From: Sediminibacillus terrae
GTDB lineage: Bacteria > Bacillota > Bacilli > Bacillales > Amphibacillaceae
Direction: 5' to 3'
NCBI RefSeq assembly: GCF_009602435.1
Contig: NZ_VZDQ01000011.1
Location: 605,683 to 669,682, forward strand
DNA length: 64,000 nucleotides
Positions 17,927 to 24,443 of the stretch are shown here, in pieces. Position numbers and translations under genes: made by a program. The notes under the pieces are model-generated. The model searched no databases. It had not been told where the DNA came from and was given only the letters and a program-made list of their open reading frames with translations. Every line of letters begins with the position of its first letter. The first letter of the stretch is position 1.

Positions 17927-18223
17927 AACGAGATTCCTTTAGAATCAAAGACTTTGAACATTTAAGCATGAAACTTCATGGCAGCAAGCGGTTAAAAAGG
18001 CTCTGTAGAGCGCAATAGCGTAGCAGAGGAAATAAGCGAGACTCCTGCGGAAAAACGGGCGGCCGAGACCCCACAGCGGGCTTTGCGAGGAGGCTCGGGC
18101 GTTCGTCCGCGGAAAGCGAGTTTATTTCCTCTGCGGTCTGAGTAAAATAGCTGTTTTTAGATTGAGCCTTTCGATAAAGAGAGGGTGGAAGAAAAATCAC
18201 ACCGCCACATTTGACAAAGAACC
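17921..18223 (+). repeat. ISL3 right-end repeat carrying GC-rich palindrome, copy 1
   Basis: 303 bp strongly similar to 59570-59874, both starting CTTTAAAACGAGATTCCTT and ending at the element terminus. The middle is a palindrome with arms AGAGGAAATAA / TTATTTCCTCT and the core ACTCCTGCGG ... CCGCGGAAAGCGAG. Confidence 0.85.
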
Positions 18224-18314
18224 TGCATTCTGAGGAAGTGGAAGCCCGTAGTATCTTGCCGTAGCAATTTGGAGCACGCCTCAAGACAACAGGAGAAAAC
18301 CAGAATATACAAAT

Positions 18315-18360
18315 AAAAACCGAACGAATCTGATTGCATTTAGAATCCGTTCGATCTTTA
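18315..18360 (+). terminator. Degenerate CCGAACGA hairpin
   Basis: AAAACCGAACGAAT with imperfect partner ATCCGTTCGATCTTT; a decayed family member just downstream of the ISL3 element. Confidence 0.5.
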
Positions 18361-18453
18361 CTTTGGTGGCCACGGATTTTCTGCAGGGTATAACTGTTCA
18401 AGCAGAATAAATTTTGATAAAGTAATGTATAGGTGTAAAGGAGGTCATAAGAT

Positions 18454-18633
18454 ATGCCAGTGTTTTTTGCTATTTTCGCTTTGTTCGTACTATTTCTATT
18501 TAATTCTTTAACCCATAAACTTGTAGTAAGAACAGAAATGTCTCAGGAACGACAGCCGAATGTATTCAGAACAATCAATATATTGATAACCATCTTGTTG
18601 ATCTCTTCTTATGTAGAGGTGTTATTCACTTAA
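18454..18633 (+). CDS. Small two-helix membrane protein
   Basis: 59 aa. Strong ribosome site AAAGGAGGTCATAAGAT before the ATG. Two hydrophobic helices (about 2-18 and 40-57) flank a charged segment (RTEMSQERQ). Not recognised. Good spacing, sensible composition and a downstream terminator support a real gene; it may be a sporulation or membrane-regulatory peptide, but no function is assigned. Confidence 0.65.
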   Translation: MPVFFAIFALFVLFLFNSLTHKLVVRTEMSQERQPNVFRTINILITILLISSYVEVLFT

Positions 18634-18653
18634 ATCAACAGACAAGAAGATTC

Positions 18654-18727
18654 GCCCTCGCAAGCTTAAGGTAAACCCTGGAGTACCGTTTTCGCGCACA
18701 GAGGTTTTACTTAGAATTTGAGAGGGC
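18654..18727. repeat. Imperfect long inverted repeat
   Basis: GCCCTC / GAGGGC and AAGGTAAACC / GGTTTTACTT enclose about 26 bases. Lies between the 59-aa gene and its terminator; may be an RNA structure. Confidence 0.45.
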
Positions 18728-18760
18728 AGGGGCAACATTGCACCAAAATTACTCACTTTC

Positions 18761-18807
18761 AAAAAGGGATGACCGGGAGCGAATACGCCCACTGGTCATC
18801 CCTTTTT
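18761..18807. terminator. Bidirectional terminator
   Basis: AAAAAGGGATGACC / GGTCATCCCTTTTT between the 59-aa gene and the convergent YjcZ-like gene. Confidence 0.85.
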
Positions 18808-18838
18808 ACAACCGGAAAAATGGTAATTTCTCATTGTA

Positions 18839-18922
18839 TTAAAGCCATGCTGCTCCGACAATGATCAGCAAAATGAATAAAACGACAATTAACGCAAAAC
18901 CGCCTTGGTATCCTGCGCCCAT
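18839..18922 (-). CDS. YjcZ-family sporulation-associated peptide
   Basis: 27 aa. Short glycine start (MGAGYQGG) followed by a single hydrophobic helix [15 protein letters not shown], the hallmark of YjcZ/YrzQ-like peptides of spore formers, annotated as sporulation proteins without known mechanism. AAGGGGGTG lies six to seven bases before the ATG. A longer paralogue is at 55905-56033. Confidence 0.8.
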   Translation of the reverse strand: MGAGYQGGFALIVVLFILLIIVGAAWL

Positions 18923-19120
18923 CCATAACACCCCCTTGTTGTCTTTTGTTCCATCCTATGCAACGGAGAGTCATCTAGCATAGGCGTATGCCCGAAATTT
19001 AGTAAAAAGTGTGTAATTATAGGAATGGACTATTTTTTTCACTGCTAAATGTGTTATATTATTTCAAGAGCTTGTCAAAGCTTGTACGAAAAGTTTTTGG
19101 AGAGTAGGAGTGTTTATATA

Positions 19121-20083
19121 ATGAAAAAAATCGCATTATCGGCATCCTTGGCATTCGGAATCCTGGCTCTGTCCGCTTGTTCTTCGGATGACCCGGAAAC
19201 AGTGGTGGAAACAGATTCAGGCAATGTCAGTAAAGAAGAGTTCTACCAGGAATTGAAAGATCAGAATGGCGAAACTGTCCTGCAGCAACTGGTCATGAGA
19301 AAAATTCTCGAAGGCAACTATGACGTGAAAGATGACCAGGTACAAGAAGAACTCGATTCATTAAAAGAACAATACGGGGACCAATTTGAAATGGTGCTTC
19401 AGCAAAGCGGTTTCTCTGATGAAGAGGAATTCAAAGAGGTTCTGCGTTTGAATATGCTTCAAGAAAAAGCAGTTACCGAAGATGTAGAAGTCTCTGACGA
19501 AGAAATTAAGCAAAGATATGAAAACATGCAAACGGACCTTGTGGCGAGACATATTCTTGTCCAAGATGAAGAAACAGCTAAAGAAGTGAAGCAGAAGTTG
19601 GATGACGGCGGGGACTTTGCCGAATTGGCAAAAGAATACTCTACCGATACTGGTTCGGCTGAAAATGGCGGTGACCTGGGTACATTCGGTGTAGGCGATA
19701 TGGTACCGGAATTTGAAAAAGCTGCCTACAATCTGGAAGTGGACGAAATCAGTGATCCTGTACAAACTTCCAATGGCTGGCACATCATTCAAGTAACCGA
19801 ACGCAAAGACGCTGAAGAGGAAGTCGAACCACTTGAAGATATCCGCAATCAAATCCGCAGAGACATCGCTTCGACAAAAGTAGATGACGCGGCTGCACAA
19901 GAAAAAATGCAGAAATTGATGGAAGATGCAAATATCGATGTGAAAATCGAAGACTTTAAAGACCTCTTCGAAACTACCACACCAGAAGTAGAAGAGCCAG
20001 CGGAAGACTCCGGCAATTCAGATTCAGAAGAAGGTTCTTCTGATGAAGGCTCTAGTGAAGACCAGGAAAGCTCTGAAGAATAA
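19121..20083 (+). CDS. prsA: Foldase lipoprotein PrsA
   Basis: 320 aa. Lipoprotein signal with lipobox LALSAC (C20), NC domain, parvulin PPIase domain (about 139-228, ARHILVQDE to [10 protein letters not shown]) and an unusually acidic Ser/Glu-rich tail (about 283-320), a common halotolerant trait. It folds exported proteins, including penicillin-binding proteins, at the outer membrane face. ATG at 19121 chosen (GTAGGAGTG upstream, signal peptide begins there). Confidence 0.95.
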   Translation: MKKIALSASLAFGILALSACSSDDPETVVETDSGNVSKEEFYQELKDQNGETVLQQLVMRKILEGNYDVKDDQVQEELDSLKEQYGDQFEMVLQQSGFSDEEEFKEVLRLNMLQEKAVTEDVEVSDEEIKQRYENMQTDLVARHILVQDEETAKEVKQKLDDGGDFAELAKEYSTDTGSAENGGDLGTFGVGDMVPEFEKAAYNLEVDEISDPVQTSNGWHIIQVTERKDAEEEVEPLEDIRNQIRRDIASTKVDDAAAQEKMQKLMEDANIDVKIEDFKDLFETTTPEVEEPAEDSGNSDSEEGSSDEGSSEDQESSEE

Positions 20084-20129
20084 ATCTCCGAATAGCAAGG
20101 GTGGGACAACAAGCTTGGCCACCAAAACA

Positions 20130-20175
20130 AAAAACCGAGCGGATTTGAACTATCAATCAAATCCGCTCGGTTTTT
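20130..20175 (+). terminator. Terminator of prsA, CCGAACGA family variant
   Basis: AAAACCGAGCGGATTTG / CAAATCCGCTCGGTTTTT. Confidence 0.85.
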
Positions 20176-20189
20176 ACTATTTGTGTTCC

Positions 20190-20312
20190 TTAGATAGACT
20201 TCTTATTATCCTCTTGTTTGATGCGTTCTTCGTATGCTACGACAAATCCTTCACTACGTGTTCGGGGTCTAACTTTTATATGATCAAGACGAAAAACAGC
20301 ACGAAAGCTTTT
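20190..20312 (-). pseudogene. Possible short gene remnant
   Basis: Minus-strand stop-free stretch of 40 codons lacking a start codon; reads like protein (RPRTRSEGFVVAYEERIKQ). No homologue recognised. Could be the end of a decayed gene between prsA and yhaL. Confidence 0.2.
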
Positions 20313-20417
20313 TTATTTAGAAATTGAAACTCTCCATGTAACGGCATGAAAAGAAAACAGAAATCAACCAGGAGTACGAGCATCACTTGTTTGCGAGTAA
20401 TTCTACGTCAACGAAGG

Positions 20418-20540
20418 CAAGGTACGCAGACTCCTGCGGGATGAGCGCGAGCTGAAGATCCACTTGGTAAAGGGCTTTTCTTTACCAAGTTAGCTGAAGC
20501 CGTGCCCGCGGAAAGCGAAGTACCTTGCCGAAGTAGAGCG
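20418..20540. repeat. Cruciform repeat, copy 2
   Basis: CAAGGTACGCAGACTCCTGC ... GCGGAAAGCGAAGTACCTTG with inner CTTGGTAAAG / CTTTACCAAG. The inner stem differs from copy 1 by compensating changes on both arms, so pairing is kept. Confidence 0.8.
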
Positions 20541-20588
20541 TTGCTCTTTAGGTTAGTGAATGTTAGAACGATTTACTTTTTATAACCC

Positions 20589-20620
20589 AAAAACCGAGCG
20601 ATTGGAATCGTTCGGTTTTT
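20589..20620. terminator. Terminator of yhaL, CCGAACGA family
   Basis: AAAAACCGAGCGATT / AATCGTTCGGTTTTT, downstream of yhaL on the minus strand. Confidence 0.8.
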
Positions 20621-20632
20621 GTTTTGACCATT

Positions 20633-20848
20633 TTACATGGATGTCATTTGTTTTTTTTCTGGCTCTTCCTCATTTTGCTGTCTCTGTCCCCGTTCATTTT
20701 GAATCCGGTCCATGTATATTTTTCCTTCCCGCTCAATAAACTGCATTTCCAGCTTTTTCTCTGCTCTAACGGCTCTAAAAGCCATATATCCACTGAAGAA
20801 AATAAAAAGGATGAACATATAAACCCACCAAGGAATCCCCAATATCAT
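20633..20848 (-). CDS. yhaL: Sporulation protein YhaL
   Basis: 71 aa. One N-terminal membrane helix (WWVYMFILFIFFSGYMAF) and a charged tail with FIEREGKIYMDR, which resembles B. subtilis YhaL. Membrane-anchored, function unknown, expressed during sporulation in Bacillus. ATG follows AAGGAGGG. Confidence 0.85.
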   Translation of the reverse strand: MILGIPWWVYMFILFIFFSGYMAFRAVRAEKKLEMQFIEREGKIYMDRIQNERGQRQQNEEEPEKKQMTSM

Positions 20849-20921
20849 CGCATAGCCCTCCTTGTCCCTATTTGCTATTTAAAATATATGCAGGGACACG
20901 TCAAATATGCCAGGACGGTAG

Positions 20922-22190
20922 TCAGATTTCGGTTTGAATCTGTTTGGTTTCCAATTTTTTAAACATATACCAATATACTAAAGCACTCAGGACAGCAAAC
21001 ATTCCTAAAGTCGCAAACACAATTGGATAGGCAAGATAATTCGTCAAAACCAAGCTTAAAGGCGCCATTAATTTGCCGACTGTAAAACGAAGGCTTGCTG
21101 CTGAAAAATACTGTCCGCGCATATGCTTCGGAGCTAGCTTGGCGACGAAGCTTTCCTGGATGCCGACCACCATCAGCTCGGCCATAGTGAATAAGGCCAT
21201 GGCAAAAATGAACATCCAAATATTTTCCGTAACCCCATATAAGAATATGCCGACAGCATAAAGAAGACTGGATGCCACGAACACTGGCTTTTCCTTGAAC
21301 CGGTTCATTATACGGGTAATAAATACGGTAAATATAGCTACCAGCAGTCCATTTTCGGCCAGCACCAGGGCAAATGCTTTTTCTCCACTAATACTCAGCC
21401 TGAAATCTCCCAGATGGAACAAGGTCTGGTTATCGATGACTTCGCTTGTGTACACCGCTATGAGGATGTCGAGTTGCATAAAAGTCTGTGCCACGAGAAC
21501 GCCAGCAATGATAAACAATAAAAAAGTGCGATCTTTAGCTATGATCCGATAATCACTTAGTTCATCCCATACAGCTTTGTACCAACGGACCTTCGCTTCT
21601 TTCTTCCGAAATTGCACTGTCACCGTTTCTCCCAGGAACCGCTGCAGGATAATCGACAACACCCCGGTCAAAAGTGCACCGGCCAGCAGCATTTCAAACC
21701 GGTAACTGTAAAATAAAAAGCTGCCGATGATCGGACCGACTACGACGGCGATATTGATCGATGTATAAAATACAGCAAATACGGAAGCACGATGTTTTTC
21801 CGACACAACGTCCGCCACCATAGCGTGCGATGCCGGCCAATATAACGCTCCCCATATTCCGAGAAGACTGAATGCTAAAAATGTCCCTATCGGCGATTGA
21901 TACCAAGGAGAGTTTGCAAATGCAAATAAGAGAAAGGTCAAAAACTGTCCGAAGGAGGAAATGACCATCATCCGTTTCCTGCCGAATCGGTCTGCGCAGT
22001 AACCTCCTGTCAAACTGGCTATCACGGAAAACGCCTGCGATAACACTAACAGCCAGCCGGCCTTGTCCTTTCCAAAGGAATTTTCAAATAAAATTGTCAT
22101 AAACGGAAAATAAGACCAAAAAAGAAAATTTGTTGTCCCTTCTCCAAATAAACGGATTTTTAAGTTGCGATCCCAATCCTTCCACTTCAT
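20922..22190 (-). CDS. MFS transporter, DHA1/MdtH-like
   Basis: 422 aa, twelve predicted membrane helices, with the MFS motif A variant GGYCADRFGRKRM after helix 2 and a longer central loop (around 190-215). Proton-driven exporter of drugs or metabolites is likely; substrate unknown. ATG preceded by AGGGGCG. Single gene, divergent from yhaM. Confidence 0.8.
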   Translation of the reverse strand: MKWKDWDRNLKIRLFGEGTTNFLFWSYFPFMTILFENSFGKDKAGWLLVLSQAFSVIASLTGGYCADRFGRKRMMVISSFGQFLTFLLFAFANSPWYQSPIGTFLAFSLLGIWGALYWPASHAMVADVVSEKHRASVFAVFYTSINIAVVVGPIIGSFLFYSYRFEMLLAGALLTGVLSIILQRFLGETVTVQFRKKEAKVRWYKAVWDELSDYRIIAKDRTFLLFIIAGVLVAQTFMQLDILIAVYTSEVIDNQTLFHLGDFRLSISGEKAFALVLAENGLLVAIFTVFITRIMNRFKEKPVFVASSLLYAVGIFLYGVTENIWMFIFAMALFTMAELMVVGIQESFVAKLAPKHMRGQYFSAASLRFTVGKLMAPLSLVLTNYLAYPIVFATLGMFAVLSALVYWYMFKKLETKQIQTEI

Positions 22191-22437
22191 CGTTCTTCGC
22201 CCCTGTTTCTGTCTAATTTTCCATGCCTTTTCTATTCGTCCTGAACAATTGCCGGTCTTTCGGCACTGATTTTTTCATTATACCAGAAATGAAATGTTAA
22301 AAAGCACGTAACATTCCAGAAAAAATTCCAGTGATAGAAATTGATATTCATCCGTACGGCATTGCGTTACAATAGGGGGAGAATCTATGCCCTTTGTGGT
22401 AGTTAAAGAAGTTTGAAGATAAATGGAGTGATAGAAT

Positions 22438-23667
22438 ATGGCTGAAAAAGCCACCTATTTTTATGAGTTTATCCCGATTGACTATACAGTAGATCAAGCA
22501 AAGCGGGAACAAATTCTTGCTGAGTTCTCCCCGCCTGCGCTCCCGGACAGCAGTGAATATTTTGTGCTGGACGACCAAGTACCTGGCAGCACTGTCAACC
22601 TCCGGCTTTTACTGAACGACTTTCAAGTCCAGCTCACTAAAACCAATAAACAGTTTTTGAAACTCCGATTCAGCAATAATGCCGGAGTCATCAATGCAAA
22701 GATGTGGGACAATCAAGGCTCTGTCGAACAAAACCAGCCACTTTTGGAAAAGTTCGCTGTGTTTGATGTGGAAGCGTTGGTCGATGAATTCAGAGGATTT
22801 AAATCGCTCACTATCCAACAACTTACACCTTGCGAAACAGAGATAAACCCTTTCTCTCTGTTGCCATATACTCATCAAAGCATCGAAGACTTAACGGTGG
22901 AGTTGTTCAGCTACTTGGATGAGTTACAACACCCTTACCGCCAAATCGCCCGTGCCGTCATGACCCGTTTTTGGGATCAATTCCGGATCAGGCCGGCTGC
23001 AAAAGGATATCATCACAATTATTTGGGGGGACTGTTAAAGCATACTGTAGGTCTGATGCGATTCGCCCGCTACATACTGAAACAAGAAGAAAACCATTTT
23101 CAGGCAGCAATGAAGCTGATCAATGTAGTGGAGAAAGCGTACAAAAATGAACTTTGGTCGCAATTCCAGTCGGACAATGGCCTTCAGCAGTTAGTCTGGA
23201 AGGACACGATTGATCATCTCTATCGACAACTGCAAGGGATGATGGATCATAAAGAAAAACAACCGGACCCTGATGTAATCATGACGAGTATATTGTTTCA
23301 TGATATCGGCAAGCTGCTTGAATACGACCATGCAGGCAAGACGTTCGATACTTTTCACTTTTTATTCCCGACAGCGGCACACACGGGGCAGGAAAATCGG
23401 AAACAGGCCGGTATTACGATGGACGACCTGGGAGTGATGGTCGGGCATATTCCCTATGGAGTCCTTCTGTTGAATAAAATAATCGAAACAGAGGGGATTT
23501 CTTTATCTCTGGAAGCCATCCATCAAATGGCCCATTGTATTTTGTGTCATCATGGGCTTCCGGAATGGGGATCATGCATTCAAAAGCCGCAAACAATCGA
23601 AGGATACATCATCCATTTTGTCGATTACTTGGACAGCCGTTATGAAAACAGCGAAGCAGTCAAGTGA
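22438..23667 (+). CDS. yhaM: YhaM-like 3'-5' exonuclease, extended form
   Basis: 409 aa against about 314 in B. subtilis YhaM. About 55 extra N-terminal residues, then an OB-fold (about 58-128, AKMWD) and an HD domain with HHNYLGGLLKHTVG (H202), H288-D289 in FHDIGK, GHI (H337) and HHGLPEWGS. H202 to the HD pair spans 86 residues against roughly 32 in B. subtilis, and HD to GHI 49 against 25, so two insertions lie inside the nuclease domain. YhaM degrades RNA and single-stranded DNA from the 3' end. ATG after GGAGTGAT. Confidence 0.75.
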   Translation: MAEKATYFYEFIPIDYTVDQAKREQILAEFSPPALPDSSEYFVLDDQVPGSTVNLRLLLNDFQVQLTKTNKQFLKLRFSNNAGVINAKMWDNQGSVEQNQPLLEKFAVFDVEALVDEFRGFKSLTIQQLTPCETEINPFSLLPYTHQSIEDLTVELFSYLDELQHPYRQIARAVMTRFWDQFRIRPAAKGYHHNYLGGLLKHTVGLMRFARYILKQEENHFQAAMKLINVVEKAYKNELWSQFQSDNGLQQLVWKDTIDHLYRQLQGMMDHKEKQPDPDVIMTSILFHDIGKLLEYDHAGKTFDTFHFLFPTAAHTGQENRKQAGITMDDLGVMVGHIPYGVLLLNKIIETEGISLSLEAIHQMAHCILCHHGLPEWGSCIQKPQTIEGYIIHFVDYLDSRYENSEAVK

Positions 23668-23747
23668 ATGGCACCTTCTTATTTCCAAGCATTTCGTGAA
23701 GTCAATTTAAACATTAGACAAACCAAGTGAAAATTCATCGTACATAT

Positions 23748-23765
23748 ACCGAACGAATTCGAATG
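23748..23765. repeat. Half of a CCGAACGA repeat
   Basis: Only the arm ACCGAACGAATTCGAA remains; no distal partner with GGTT follows. Confidence 0.4.
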
Positions 23766-23808
23766 CTAGTTGCTTTGCCAACATGTATTGATATCAGCTA
23801 TGTACTTA

Positions 23809-23837
23809 AAAACCCTTGCCAGGCAGGCAAGGGTTTT
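23809..23837. terminator. Bidirectional terminator between yhaM and second GbsR-like gene
   Basis: AAAACCCTTGCC / GGCAAGGGTTTTT. Confidence 0.9.
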
Positions 23838-23844
23838 TGAATTC

Positions 23845-24390
23845 CTAGTTTTTGGGGACGTACTTGAAAATTTCGCCGGATTCGACAACCTGGATGAATT
23901 TCATCAGCCAGCGATAATAATTTTGAGCATATTTCAGTCTGTCGATATCACTGGCAATTTTCTGCTTCAAATGGTCATCATCAGTCTGAGCATGAATTTG
24001 TTCCAGCTCATGAATAGCTTCTTCCGCTTCCTCGATGTTCGTCTCTGTATGATGACGCCACCGGTTCCCGAACAAAGAGGTAAAGGATTTGTACCAATCC
24101 TCTTCAGATTTATACAAGTCCTTTCGCACCCCTTTTTTATAAGCCGGCTGAACCATTTTCATCTCAGACAAGGACCTGACCCCTGTCGACATACTTGTCT
24201 TGCTCATTTCCAGCGCGTCACGCATATCATCAAGGGTCATCGGCTCCTCCGCAAAATACAAAGCGCCGTACAGACGGCCGACTGAGGAAGTAATCCCGTA
24301 AAGGTTCATGTTTTTTGCAATCACTTGTATGAATTTTTCAATGGTTTCTTCATATTCAGACCATTCGCTTGATTTGTCACTATTTGGCAA
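23845..24390 (-). CDS. Second GbsR/OpcR-like winged-helix regulator
   Basis: 181 aa. HTH MTLDDMRDALEMSKTSMSTG (51-70) and wing (KKGVRKDLYK) parallel the regulator at 15853-16383, with a longer acidic C-terminal helix region. I chose TTG at 24390, eight bases after GGAGG; a TTG at 24405 precedes that site. It lies downstream of yhaN, not beside an obvious osmolyte gene, so its target is unknown. Confidence 0.8.
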   Translation of the reverse strand: MPNSDKSSEWSEYEETIEKFIQVIAKNMNLYGITSSVGRLYGALYFAEEPMTLDDMRDALEMSKTSMSTGVRSLSEMKMVQPAYKKGVRKDLYKSEEDWYKSFTSLFGNRWRHHTETNIEEAEEAIHELEQIHAQTDDDHLKQKIASDIDRLKYAQNYYRWLMKFIQVVESGEIFKYVPKN

Positions 24391-24443
24391 TGGAATACCC
24401 TCCAACCACTTTATCTTCAGTTATTTTATCATTCCTTTGCCGA

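Larger units (their letters stand above)
17648..18223 (+). mobile_element. Internally deleted ISL3-family element
   Basis: 576 bp. Left end GGCTCTATACTGAATGTGG and right end (complement) GGTTCTTTGTCAAATGTGG agree at 17 of the first 24 bases. The flanks TGCCTTCT (17640-17647) and TGCATTCT (18224-18231) match at 7 of 8, an 8-bp target duplication as expected of ISL3 elements. Inside are the first 51 codons of a transposase and then a GC-rich palindrome (about 18026-18137) instead of the rest of the gene. Confidence 0.8.
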
